Shown one piece after another: positions 20,814 to 33,241 of a stretch of 51,216 nucleotides of DNA. A program made the translations under genes and the position numbers. The notes beneath the pieces are model-generated. The model saw nothing but the letters and a program-made list of their open reading frames with translations. It did no database searches and was not told the origin of the DNA. The stretch's first letter is position 1; each line of letters starts with the position of its first letter. This DNA comes from Ceraceosorus guamensis (taxonomy: Eukaryota; Basidiomycota; Exobasidiomycetes; Ceraceosorales; Ceraceosoraceae), in contig NW_020290097.1 in assembly GCF_003144195.1 (NCBI RefSeq), positions 1 to 51,216 on the forward strand, given 5' to 3'.

Positions 20814-23800
20814 TCATTTCGCACTTTTGCGGGTAGCTAAGCCCTGCAAGAACGCGAGGGCTTCCCAAGCCAAAACTGACGTGTCAGAAGAAGAGGATTG
20901 TCTGTCAAGGATCCGAAAAACGCTAGACTCACCATTGGTCAGCGTAGTGAATCTCCGTACATCTCCCAGCGCTGCTGGTCTTCCTTTCAGCTTGACGACT
21001 GTGAAGGACAGCTGCACGATGATCGGCGATGCATCAGCAAGCAGCTCGATGATGGGGTGGCGGCGTCCCAGTCGAGCTCACCAGTGCAACAAAGACCTGA
21101 GTGTGTGTGAGAGCATGAGAAATGAGCCGAAAAGTGAAATGGTGTGGCACGAGCTACTGGAAACGACACTCACGTTTCTTCGGGACTCAAGAGTCTCCTT
21201 GGGTAATTCTTCAGAAGCATCGGCAGCTTGCTTAAACGCGGGCTGCCAAGCTGATTCGCGATGCTCTTGATGGCTCCTACTTCCGAGCATCGCGACGGTG
21301 TCATCTAGCACGAGCTCTATAGCGAGCACAAGAAGGAGCAATTCAAGTCTGACGGCCTGTCGCACTGCAGAGCTCCTTTCCTCGCCTGTAGGACGACCAG
21401 ATGTCCAGCACGCCAGCACTCTCGAAGCTGCCAAGTCTCGTTGCGCCTTGGTCGCTTTCGCCAAAGGTGGCAGTTGCCGAACTTCGATCGTGGCCGAGCG
21501 ACAGTCGCCCTGCTGGTTCGGCTCTGGCCACGCCGCTTTCCGGCTGGGTAGTCCTGTGGCCAAAAATGCATGAGGTGGCCAAGGAGAGTTTGGCGGGCTC
21601 AGTGTGGCGTCGCTGACCTTGGCTCGAGGCACAGGAGGGAATGGCAGAGGAAGAAATTCGTCCACCCCATGCAAAGCATGCGCATCACCTCCAATTCCAA
21701 GATCCGAGTCAAAGGATCTCATCACGGCCAAAACCCTGCAGCGCAAGCCGTCAATCCTAATGGGCATCTCTGCGTCCTTGTGCGGCTTTTCAAAGCAATT
21801 TGGTGTCTGTTTCAAAGCAGTCTGAGGCCAATAAATCAGCAGATGACACGGCCAAGTCAGGGGAGTGATCACGCACCTCTCGATGACACTGTATCACTTC
21901 GGCAAGAATGTGGGTGAGGTGTGCAGAGGACCTCAAGCCATGAGGCGTATTCTCTCTGAGACCCCAGCATTGCGACTCGGTGGTTGTGAGAGGGTGAAAT
22001 ATCTCGGAGTCGGTGGACCTTGGGACTCACGTGTCTGTTTGAGTCGTCTGCAGCACTGAGCAGACTCCTCTATCGTCGCAAGCATGCACGAACGGTCGCG
22101 AATCGCACAGGGACGTAATCCCCTTGATCTCTGTTGACATATGCATGAATCAGCAAAGGCGAGGCCACCTTCAAGCCACTCCTGGTGGGTTACCGCTCAC
22201 TGAAGCACAGAAGCTGCAGATCCTCATGACTCGCACTTGCAGACCCAAGCCGAGGGCCAGATCCAGCAGGGCAACCCACATCCATCAGGGTCGCATGTTC
22301 CAGAAGACCTTCAGCTTCCCCGAACGATGCAGCCGATGCAGCGTTCAGGCCTATCTCCTGCAGATACAGCTGAACGGTAAATGCTGAACCAGTAAGCCAG
22401 CGTGTGTTGGAGCGCTAATGCGAACGAAACACTTACCGAATCGCTGATCAGGGTGGACATGTGAACAGTGGTCAGAGGCGAGTAAGAGCGATCCTGCAGT
22501 GTTCGACTGGAGCGGTGGCAAACATCGCGCAACTTGAAATAGAAAGCCTTGGGCTCAGGTAGGTAGGCATTGGGGCACCATGATAGGGTCATGGCGGTCA
22601 AGCTCAAAGCAAAGGCCAAATAAGTCTTATCGTGCGCATCCCTGCGGTGCAAAAGGTCGTGGGCGAAGGTAGGCCAGTCTGCCAGAGGCAGCGATGTCCA
22701 AAGCACCTCTCGGTACATGCCTAGAACTTGCAAGAAGCACTGGCGCGGTGCGATGTCCTCGAGGCATCTTGGTCGACTCGAAGGCACGTGTTGAAGTGTG
22801 GAGTCTGGAGCAACTGCTGAGAAATGACAGCCGGGAACAAAAGTTTGTGCGCGGCTGCGTGCTCGCCCTTTCGAAGCTTTGCCTAGCCAATGGGCATCAC
22901 CGGGGGCGTCTTCTGGTGATGCGAGGCTACTTGTAGGCGCGCTCTTGCTCGCTTGCTGCATGTCGTACGGGTAAGCGATGGCGGGCCACATCGACGACGA
23001 TTGTGCTCGCAACCGGAATGAGAACCCATTGTCCTGAGAGAGAGCGGACATGCTACTATGGGCCTCGTTGGCATCCACGGTCTGCTCGAAACAGGTTGTA
23101 GGCAGGAGCGGCGGAGGGGGGTTGCTGCCGCCATCATGCTGGAACAGCATTTTAGTTGGGCTCCCATTCTGTCCGAAGCCCGAGTCGTGAGATGAGCTCG
23201 TCAATGAAGCAGGCAACAAATTCCGCATGGCGCTAAAGGCCTGGCATGTGCTGTATTCCGCTCTGACAGGATCGAAGGCGCTGAAGGCTCCTCCAGTCTG
23301 ACGGCGTACTTTGCTCGTACTGTTAAGTCGTGACAGTCAGCAAGCGCTCAAGAGTGCACGCGGGAGACATGCTGTGCTCACGAGCTTTGTGGACCGGGTC
23401 TTTTTGGAATATAGTCATAGGTGCAAGAACTGGTAACAGAGAGGTCGCCAGAAGTAAACTCGTCGGCGTCTCAAAAGCGCGAGAGCGCCACTCACCCATC
23501 CACAGATTGGCATGGCAGGCAACGACGATCTGTAGTGGAGCTGTCCGGCGGTGTGCGCGTGCAGCGTACCTTGCGCGAACGGCAATTGTCGCTGGGAAGG
23601 CATCTGGGTCAAGTCGCGCTCTCAACGTACTTGGCTGACTTTGCACTCACCAACTTTGCGGACGCTGGGCATCCATGATTCGAGCGCCTTGATTAGATTG
23701 GCGATCATGTCATCGCGACAGTAATACTCTCGTTCAAAGCTCACCTTTCTCTTGAAACCTTGTGAGGGTTGCGGTCCAAATTTGAGGTTATTTTCAAGCA

Positions 23801-24110
23801 ACTCTGGCGATATCGGCTGGTTCGTCACGTTGCGATCATCGTGTGGGCGGGACGTTTGAGCATCTCCGAGAAGACGAGGGTCGTGATCTAGAAGAACCGG
23901 TTGCCCAAGATTGTACAGTGCAGGGAGGGAAAAATGATCGGCCTGGCTCGTGAAGGGTCCGCAGATTTGCGAGGGCGGTTGAATGCTGAGGTATGGCTCG
24001 ATGAGGGGATGAGCGACGAGCGGACCATCACATGGCCCTGAATGCTCGTCGCTCGGCGGTATTTGCCATTCGGATGGCCACTGCGCGGTGGTACCGTCCC
24101 ACGTTTGCAT
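20814..24110 (-). CDS. Fungal-specific transcription factor with half of a Zn2Cys6 cluster, 858 aa, 11 exons
   Basis: Probable nuclear regulator. Exons 24110-23651, 23529-23496, 23429-23382, 23319-22437, 22369-22201, 22130-22031, 21955-21877, 21821-21174, 21096-21082, 21011-20933 and 20875-20814 keep one open frame, with every junction phase matching. Residues 157-167 read CLPCQSVDGSC (C-x2-C-x6-C) followed by TYDYIPKRPGPQ, which is the second half and typical exit of a Zn2Cys6 binuclear cluster. The first C-x2-C-x6-C is not visible: exon 1 has only one nearby cysteine (about 130). Residues about 400-530 look like the regulatory region of this class: LLHRRDAHDKTYLAFALSL, AMTLSW, FYFKLRDVCHRSSRTLQD, LYLQEIGLNAASAASFGEA. 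The remainder (HLTHILAEVIQCHRE, then a Pro/Ser-rich stretch and a hydrophobic LELLLLVLAIELVLDD) is unassigned. Exon 9 is only 15 nt and is the least certain. Target genes are unknown. Confidence 0.72.
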
Positions 24111-27100
24111 GCTCGGCGCGAGCAGCAGAGTCCTCTTGTCGCGCGTCGATGAAGGTGAAGGTCGTCAAATGGAGTGGGAAGAGGTGGAGCGTGAGGGTGC
24201 TTGGATCCTCCACACCGCGTCTCGCCCTTTAATGCTTCGCGGCAGTCCAAGACTGTCGTGCCTTTTTGCGGGTCACGGTGAGACGAACTGGCAAATGGAG
24301 CTGCTGTGCTTCAGGTCTGCACGAGTGTGGGGGGTGTTCTGGTCGAATGTGTTGAGTCGAGGTAGCGCTGGGAAAATGAATGTTGCCAGTCTTGAGTAGA
24401 GATAGCTTCGGCGCACAGGTGGTTCAATCTACTTGGTACGTTGTGCTCTTGTTAAAGGCCTGCACGACGTTCAGGTATGGGCCCGTGCAACGGCCGATGC
24501 GAATTTCTGCTGTGTCGTGAGATGCATGCAAATCACGAATCACGAGTGCTGGACAAGGAAGACGGTGCCTTTGGTGGTGGTTTCAAGACAAGACGCGCGA
24601 GTGACGAGTTCGGCAGGTATGTCTCTCCTTGCCAAGCTCTCAAAATCCCACTCACCACCTATAATAATTGCGCACAAGCAACCAGAGCATTTTATCGACC
24701 ATTCTTCTGGACGGAGCAAAGTCATGATGCATTCCCGCGGCTGCACTGCACCGCCTTCTTGAAAAGCTCTTGAAGTGGCCGGATGCTCACGACTCACAAC
24801 TCATGACTCATGAGAGTCTTGCAACGTATACGCTGCCGAAATGCTTGATCAATCATCAATCAGTTTGAGGGACCGCCGTGACTCGCTACCTGCCTGCCTG
24901 CTATGCTTCCTTCAATTTGCGACTCGCTTGCACCGAAGAGCAAGGCTCGAACGATGTGAATCTTCACATCTTCGACAGTGACTGACGCACTTACAGCTTT
25001 GTGCATACATGCTGTATCGGCGACTCGTGACTCTTGACTCCAGGCCTCGATTGCGCGTATGCTGCTTGCATGACGAGCTGCCTGACACCTCATCACCGAC
25101 CGATCCATGCATCTCTGGACCATGATTACTTTCTTGATTGCGCTGCGGCCCAACAATTCTCAAACGCCATCATCGAGTAGATGGGCTTGCGATCCCACAC
25201 TGCGCAGACATCCACGATAGGCACAACCTCTGTCTTCAGTGCCCAAAGTCTACTCTATGGTCCGACGGCTCTCAACATTCCCGCTCCAGTTCTTCGACGG
25301 CTCGAAACTTCATAGCAAATGCACGGCGTCTTGAGTTGAAGAGAGCAGCGATATGCCCAGTCTGCTTGCTGGCCAATCTAAATTCCGCTGCGCTTCTTCT
25401 TCTGTGATGCCAGCAGCATGCGGACCAAGAATCGGGATGTGGCTTGAGCTAAGGATATGTAGGGAGGGAGGCGTTGCATGGTGGATCCATTTGGCGGTCT
25501 CACTGCTGTGATCGTGCCTTTCAGCCTTGAATCTCTTGCTTTCGTAGCCACGCTAATTGATGCTCTTCTGTCCCATGGCTCGAGCTCGGCGTTGATGCAT
25601 GCCACTACACTACCAGCATGTAGTCAGCAGCGTTCAGGGGAGGAAGAGAACTTAATGAGACATGACCGAGGTATCGGTGCCGCATCGCGAGACAAGATCG
25701 AAATCTTCACTCACAGTCTCCTGACTCTGAATTGTGAATGTTGGGAGCAGAAGCTGCTGCCATCATGTTCTGTCCTCCGCCAGGATCGAGGTGTGCAGCA
25801 AGAAGCAGCAGCGGAACAAGGTGTCGGGATGCCGCGTCCAAGACGCAAGCGAAGCTCCTTATATGCAGGTTCGCGCAGCCCCAACACTCGACTCGCACTC
25901 ATGCATGCAGCAGAGACTCGATCGAAGCCATGCACCAGCATGCATGCATGCACATCCTCCAGCTGTGCCAACGCCTTGACGGTCAATTCTTCCGTATCTC
26001 ACACAAAGTCGCCGAGAGGTAGGGCATGGGTCAACACATCATATCATTCTTGATTATTATTACGGTAGACAATCCTTTTCGGACTCATGGCTCAGTTGCA
26101 AAGGCCTCTCAATCATTGAATCAAGGACAGGTCTGCTCCCATACATTGATAGCCAAACCAGCGGAGAGAGGCAGTCACACAGTATTAAAAACAATACACC
26201 TCGGATTCGCTTTTGAATTCAATAACGATGCGAGATGCATCGGGGAAAGCACCTGATCGAGTCAGACACAATTCAGATTCCATTGAGCAACCCATCCGTT
26301 CAAGTGATCAAGGCAAACGTCACAGAGGTGTGTCCCTAGTCAAGCTTCATTCTGATTCTTGATTCAAATTGTTCGTGCAATGTTTCGAATTTGCGAAGAC
26401 GACAAGTGATAAGTAATTGAAGGTTTCATCGGCGCTGAGTCATCAAGCAATCTTGAATCTCGAATCGGAAGCTGTGACGGTAGCCAGTTTTTTAGGTTTG
26501 CTGATTGCCTCTATCATGAACCCTGAATGACCACGACCTAATTGACTCAATCTCGGCTCAAAGTGCTGCTCGTCTTGGCCAGCTAGAAGCTTGGTGCGGC
26601 GGCATGCAATGCTCAAAGTAGGATGACCATGCTGCATGACTCTGCTGATTAAGGAAAGCGGTGTCTTTGTTGCGTCTTGGGAGTGGTCACGCCTCGGGAA
26701 TAAGCAATCGTTGCCTGTGGTTGCACACCTCTTGATTCAGATTGATGAGCCAGATCTCAGACTCAAACTCATTGACACAAATTCATCAACACTCAAGACT
26801 CAACTGCGCTCTCGTCTGTCGTAAGCCATCAATGCTAGCTGTGCCTCATCAGCCCTATATGGCATCGTGAGGAGTAGCGGATTGCGCACTTGCGCTGCTG
26901 TCGTGAAATCTGTCTGATCTGATGCAAGCTTTCACTTCCTCCATCGAAGATTCTTGGTTAGTCGAAACGTGCAGTGCGTGCGTGGCTCGAGCATGATTTA
27001 CTATTCCGTTGGAGCCATGCAGCAAGAGAACAAGATCTGCAAATTTACGGTGGATGCATGCAGGAACACGTACGACGTAGCGTGAGTGTGTGAGGGGACT

Positions 27101-29045
27101 GACCGAGGGTGAGCCGACTACGTACGGTTGGGGATGCAGCTTGGAAGCGCGCGGACGTGAATGGGACCTTGACGTGTGACGAAGTGAGCTTCGATATCGC
27201 TCTCTACTGAACCAGAACATGGCCTCAATTTCCTATGGCAAACTCTAGTCACAATGCTCGTCAACGTGAATCACGACTGCGGAGCTGGGATGACTTTGCC
27301 CACCTGGATTGGTCGATGGATCGTCTTTTGCCGATGCAGCCACGTGAGACTCGAACCAATGCGAATCAAATCCAAGAATGCTTACACGTGATCACCTACG
27401 CAAGAATGCGAGGCAGCAACCTCATCAACCCAAGACGAGTCCAGCATCATGACTTACACGACTCATTAGGAGTTCATGCATTTGCCGCCTGCCCTGCGCC
27501 GAATCGTGAAACCGCCGCTCGACGCGGCCTAAGGTGAGCATACAGCCCTGCTGCCAAAGCCTTTTTTTAGAAGTAAGTACATCGAAGGTAGATCGCGCTT
27601 TCGATTCGACTCGGCTCGTTCTGTGCCATGTTTGCTTATTCCTGATCTCTGATTGGGCAGCCGGCTATTGTTTAGGGTTCTGATGAGTGGGGAGATTCTC
27701 GTGCGAGGCTGTTTCTGCGGGATAAGTCAGGAGAGAAAGGGGACATCAGTGACACAATCGTGAATGATCACTCAAGAGACTTGATGAGGCCTGGATGAGA
27801 GACAAGCTTCGAGAGGGATGATGACGACAGCAACCAAAACCGCGGCGTACTTAGCAGGACTTCAAAGCACGATTAGTTTGTATTCACTCGCTCATTCTGA
27901 TTCAGATTCCGACTTACGGTTACTCACGATTCGTGCACACAATCTATCATCTTGACTCAATTTCGGAGCTCCGCTCCCAGAACATGCTGCATGCAGTAAG
28001 CATCATCAGCAGCGCAGCTATGTATGCAGTCACGAGTCAGAGTGTATAGCAGACCCTGCTTCGGCTTGCAGCACGCGTGCCTTCTGCAACTTGGCGTTGC
28101 CTCAAGCCGCTGCGCCACTGCTGCTGCTGCTGTGCATCACCTCTTCACACCGAATACTCTGCATTGCCTTTCGGCGCAAGGCGCTCTCGCGTGCCTGCCG
28201 CGCGCGCAGCATGAACACGGGCATTTCTCTCTCCATTCACAATCTTCAATGTGAATGGTGAACTCAAGCTGCGGCGACGGCGGGCGTCGTGCAGAAAAGG
28301 AACGATTAGCGCGAATCGCCGCATTCGAGATGCGCGCTCAAATGAAGTCGTGAATTTTGAGTCACGAGTGTTTGAGCAACGGCTTGGCCCTCACTCACTG
28401 CCGCGCTCATCCTCGAGACTGTACCGGTGCCGTCCCTATATACCTAGCTTGCGACTGACGAGAACGTCGCACTCGGCAATTCATGCCTTCTTACCGCGCT
28501 CTCGACCCTTTCATTCCCCGTTCGCCTTGCTCTCATGCGACCCAAAACCGCACCATCCGGCACAATCTGAGCTTCTCTCACCCGTTCCATACGCTCGTCG
28601 TCACTGCCGAATCGCTCGAGCAGACCTTGACACTCCTACTTTGATTGGCGCGGCTGATGGCGCCCCTCTGTGACGGCCATCTCTGTCTGCGCCCAGCTAT
28701 ACAAAGGTCACTCTTCGCGGCGACAGCTCCACCACTACATACCTGCCAGCCTTTGCAAGTAGCAATTTGGCATCATCTAGACACGCGAAGCAACGAGGAG
28801 GCAGCGAGCAGCGACCTGCGTCGCTGAGGGACCACCACCTTTGTCCTGACGAGCTGCGGACTCAAGGACTGCTACTGCTTGCCTCCGGTGTGCAGCCAGT
28901 GCACCACCTCCCTCCCTTGCACACTAGCCTTCCCCATCCCACCGCATCTCATCCCTTAAGCACATCTTGGTGGGACAATCTCACCCCAAGCGTCTTGTAG
29001 TCGCATAAGGTTCTTTCAGGGCCACGCTCTACAGCCTGCAGCGCG
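24111..29045. other. 4.9-kb gene-free interval between divergent genes
   Basis: The longest empty stretch in the window. It holds the two divergent promoters at its ends, many copies of GAATCACG-like words (24530-24550, 24785-24815, 25020-25045, 26345-26370, 27890-27945), ATGCATGCATGC palindromes near 25935, and medium open frames in all directions with no codon structure. TATACAAAG at 28698 and CTATATA at 28433 are possible but unproven TATA elements for the TRP-like gene. No RNA gene or transposon signature was found. Confidence 0.5.
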
Positions 29046-32000
29046 ATGGTGTCTGGACGGCGCTCGTTGAAGGACTCACGCTGGTCGCTTCTCCTCTCCA
29101 TGTGGAGAAGGAGCGTGGCGTTAGTCCTGCTGACATCTCTCACACTGTCAGCACAAGCTCAAGAGAGTGGCCAGGGCGCCTCTTCATCATCAGCATCGGC
29201 GCCAGGAACGACCCCCGTCCTGAACAATCCCACAGCATCGGCGTCTCAGTCTCCTGCTGCTGCAACGAACGTGTCGGGTGCTACGACGAGTAGTGGTGCC
29301 GTTCCTACTAGCACAGCAGTGCCAGTCGTCGATCTTGGATCCGCAACAGTGCCATTTCTGTATGCACAACCATCAGCCCAAGCTACGGCCACAGCGTCGG
29401 GCGCTACGAGAGCCTCACGCCGACCCATCACAGGTCCAGCATTCAAAGGCTGTCAAGCTTCCAAATTCACCCGGTACGCTCAACCTGAAAGCTTGCTCAA
29501 CGTATCGGCTGTATGGTCTCAATTCGATACCGACCTCTCGGCCACCTATCAGGGCATTGACCCGCCCTCGTACGGTACGCTGCGCATGGTCAGTCTGGCG
29601 GCAGTGGACAAGCAAAGCTTCGCATTTAGTAGCGCTTCGGGCTTTATCAGTAAGTCGAGGGCAGATTTGGCGTGGGAGCAGAGCAATGGAAAGGCTGAGG
29701 CACACTCTTTTGGCATGCAGGTGCGATACAAGTGCAGTCAGAGATTCTCACTGTGCCGATCTTCAGCAACACGACGTTTGTCTGTGATCGACTGTTTCCC
29801 ACGCAGACAGATAGTCAGAACCCGGGCGTTGCTGGCACATGCCAGTACGGACCGGGACAGGTGGCTTTCGGCGTTGACATACCTCTCAATCAGTCTTACG
29901 AAGCTACGACGTTGTGGACTACGATTACCCTGGTGGACCCTACTAGCCCAGCTCTGACACTCGCCTGCATCGAAGTACCAGTGACTCCCTACAACGCGGA
30001 TCGGTGGTACTGGAGGGTGGTGCTATGGATCCCCATTGCATCAGCGATCGCATTCTTTGTGCTGGCCAGCATCGCTGCACTCACTACAGCGGTCACCTCG
30101 AGGATACGCGCATTCAAACACCGGGCTAGGGAGGGGGGTGCGCCGACCTTTATAAAAGATAAGCTGTCTCCGACGCTGATCTCTAGTCTCAGCGGCCAAG
30201 GCGCCGTGATGAGCCCGGCACTGCTTCGATTCGTCACACCAGGATGCTGGGATATCATCCATCACCTTCAATTCGTCGCGGGGGTCGCAATGCTGGCACT
30301 CAGGTGGCCCGATTTCGCGTACTTGTTCTTCAAACAAGCTGCTTGGTCGACCCTCGTTGGCAACGTAACACTTGTTCAGAATTCGACCATAGATGCTCTG
30401 GAGACTGGTGCGCGCCTGCCAGCTGGCGATGTCGGCACGCAGATGGGTGTTCGAGAGTCACCACTGTATCTCGACCCCGCAATGCCCAATCAGCTCCTCG
30501 ACATGGGCAATGTGCATACCGGGATCGAGGCTTTCGCGCGAATAGTCGGTCTTCGAGCGTCCGAGCTCTTTGGTACATGCTTGGCCATCTGGCTCATCAT
30601 CGTGGCTGCACTCTGTGGCATCAGCGTCGTAGCTTGGCTCACTGATCTCATTGGCGAGCTCTGGGCTAAGAGGCAAAACGACGACGGGCTCGTGGGCTTG
30701 CAACCTGCTTCGCGTAGGAGCAGCGAAGACGTCGGTAGGTCCGGCTCGCTGCATGCGGAAGGCGAGCTGAAGGCAGGTCTCGTCGTTGACGAAGATGGAA
30801 ACATGAGGGAGACTAAGCGCAGCGGCTACGCTTTCCTTGGAGTGCTTCCTGGATTCCGGCCTGGCGGCCGCATACACACCGGTCTCAGCTTCCATCTCAA
30901 GGTACTCCACGGTAATCTGGTTCGCGCCTTGGCACTCTTCCACTTTCCGATTACCATCTTTAGCGTGTACCAATTCGCAAGAGCCAGCTCCCACTCGACC
31001 ACGTCGGTCGCTCTAGCGGCGCTGGCTTTCGCCATCCTATCCATCTTGGCGCCAATCTACCTCATTGTGCGCATCGCACGGACTGAAACTTCCAAGCTCT
31101 ACGATGATATCGACACATTGGTGGCTCTTGGACCTGTCTACAACACCTACTCACCTGGCTCCCAGCTCTTCTTCATCGTCAGCTACGCGCACAGCCTCAT
31201 CTTGGGTATAGTGATCGGCGCGGCACAGCAGAGCGGATCTGCGCAAGCGATCTTGTTCGTCGTCCTAGAGCTGCTCGCTGGCCTTGCAGTTGGTCTCTGG
31301 CTCCCATGGCCGGAAGGCGCATGGATGGGACCCGTATCATTCGCGACAAGCGTGATTCGTATCATCACTGCAATCCTCGCTGTCCTTCTGACGCCGGTGG
31401 TCAACTTTGGCCGCCAAGCGACTGGGTGGCTGACATATGTTGTGCTTCTGATGCAGGGCATCTTCTTCGCGATGATGCTGTTCGCGATCGCGGCCAAGAT
31501 CCTCGAAGCCTTGATCCGTCTCGTATGGCGGGTGCCTTTCGACGATCGCGTCTCACCACGAACAGCCGGCCTCGGCGGGGCCATCAGGAGGATACGCAGA
31601 CGGAAGTACAAAACCTTGCAGTTGCGCCGCAAGGAAAAGAACGTGCGCGAAAAAGGACATCGCTCAGACGACAGCAGCGTGCGATCACCCATCATTGTGC
31701 AAGGATCTGGTCCCGCGGGTCGAAGCCCTGCCTCGGCCGGAGCCATACCGCTCACCCATTCTCGACAAGGCTCGTATGCTAGCTACCTCGACAGCCGGCT
31801 GTTTGCCAATGCAGCACAAGGTAGCCCTGCGGGTACCGCCTCGCGCCCCTCGCCGGGTGCTCGATCTCCGGACTTGATAGGCTCCGCGAATCCTTACTCT
31901 GTCTACTACCGCACTGCGCCCGATGACGACGATCACATTATGGCTGCATTGCCGCCGCAATCGCCGGGATGGTCTGCACCGACCAGTGCAGCGCTCACAC

Positions 32001-33241
32001 CCATCGGGGCCATTGACGCGGCGAGGTCTGGTGGTACGCCGATCAACAGTGACGCAGCAAGCTCCCCTGCACCTGCAGGCTTTGTACGTGTGGGAGGCGG
32101 GAAGGCGACCGAGGCTAATCCTTACTCTACGCTGCCCTCGTCATCGCGGCCTCAGCTGCCACACAGCACCAAGAGTCGCAGAAGTCTTCAGGCGCACGTC
32201 GCGTTGTGGGGCGAAGAACCTGGCGCAATGGCCACGGATCCTCGCAACGCCGTCTACGCGGATGAGGAGGAAGATCGACGCAGGCAAGCGGCAGCAACTC
32301 TTTCCAGCACAGGAGCGGCCGCTGCAGCTTCTTCGGCTGCAAGAGGGCAGCCAGCCCCTAAGCAGGCGGGCAAGCGTCCACGAGTGGATTTTCCAATGTG
32401 GAATCGGCAACAGAATGAGTCCGCAGCGCCAGGAGAGAGCGAAGATTGGAGCGATGAGGAGACGACGTGGGAGACGAGTGCTGCGGCGCGAGGCAGAGGT
32501 CCGTGGGCTGGAGTCGCAATGATGAGCGCGCTGCTGCGTCGCCTGGGAGGAGCGAAAGAGGTCAATGCAGATGGAACTTTGTCGTCCAGCGGCACCGAAT
32601 CCATACCTCCTGCACCAAACTCGGGCAAAAGCTTTCAAGTGGTCAGGGCACCTCGACTTGGAGGTGGAGGGGGAAGCGGACCTCGGACTCCCGTTGAACA
32701 AGCCACATCTTCGAGACCTGTGGCCCAAGGGCAATCTTCTTCTGTCGAGCCAGACTCCACCGCGCTAGCAGCAGCAGCTGCTGCCGCTGCGCAAGCCAAC
32801 GTTCCTCCTTCAGCTCAGAGGGAATGGAGAGAGAGCACCTTGGAGACCTCGCCAAAGGCCAAAAGGAAGAGCCTTGCTAGCATGAAGGAGCTGAAGCACG
32901 ATGAAGCGCTAGCTCAAGCTCGCTTGGGCATTCTCGGTGCTGACATGGAAAGAGCATCGAGTGCTGGGCATTCGGATGAAGAAGAGAATGCCGATGACGC
33001 ATTTTGGCTCGCAGGCCCGGCTCGTACTGGCGGTGAAGGTGTGGTCCAATCCTCCGACTCGCCCCCTGGTAGTGCAGCCAAGAGGGCGCAGCGGAGCTCT
33101 TCCAGCAGCGGCGATACTAGCCTTGGTCAGAAAGCCCCAACAAGCGCTAGATTTGTTCAGGTCCTTCAGCCAGACGGTACTTCCTCCACCCGCAGCGGTC
33201 GCGTATCTGATGCTCCGCCACATCTCGAGTTCAATTTCTGA
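29046..33241 (+). CDS. TRP-like / FLC-type membrane protein with lumenal ML-like domain, 1,374 aa
   Basis: Integral membrane protein of the fungal TRP-like family (yeast Flc proteins, fission yeast Pkd2), which act in calcium and lipid/FAD-related homeostasis at ER, plasma or vacuolar membranes. Two exons, 29046-29649 and 29721-33241, join in phase through a 71-nt intron (TATCA/GTAAGT to ATGCAG). Residues 1-45 contain a signal sequence (ALVLLTSLTLSAQAQ). A Ser/Thr/Pro/Ala linker leads to an ML-like extracytoplasmic domain (about 130-300) with paired cysteines (FKGCQASKF, NTTFVCDRLF, AGTCQYGPG, LTLACIEVP). The first membrane helix is at about 300-325 (VVLWIPIASAIAFFVLASI); more follow, through the helix GIFFAMMLFAIAAKILEALI near 785-800. 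The TRP core includes FHLKVLHGNLVRAL, YNTYSPGSQLFFIVSYAHSL and GAWMGPVSFATSVIRI. About 550 residues of disordered cytosolic tail follow (WSDEETTWET, poly-Ala, Ser-rich), far longer than in yeast Flc proteins. Confidence 0.9.

Noticed and set aside
22165-22330. Alternative frame VALLDLALGLGLQ in the transcription factor gene
   Set aside because: It is attractive for this family, but its phase does not connect to the exons before and after, while the chosen frame closes over all 11 exons.
23604-23650. Alternative second exon DAFPATIAVRAR in the transcription factor gene
   Set aside because: It breaks the phase of the following exons and destroys the C-x2-C-x6-C motif that the accepted exon gives.
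25478-26053. Plus-strand 191-codon frame
   Set aside because: It crosses ATGCATGC palindromes and stop-rich flanks and has no recognisable domain.
26081-26150. tRNA-like words (GGCTCAGTTGC and a later GGTC)
   Set aside because: Acceptor, anticodon and T stems do not pair.
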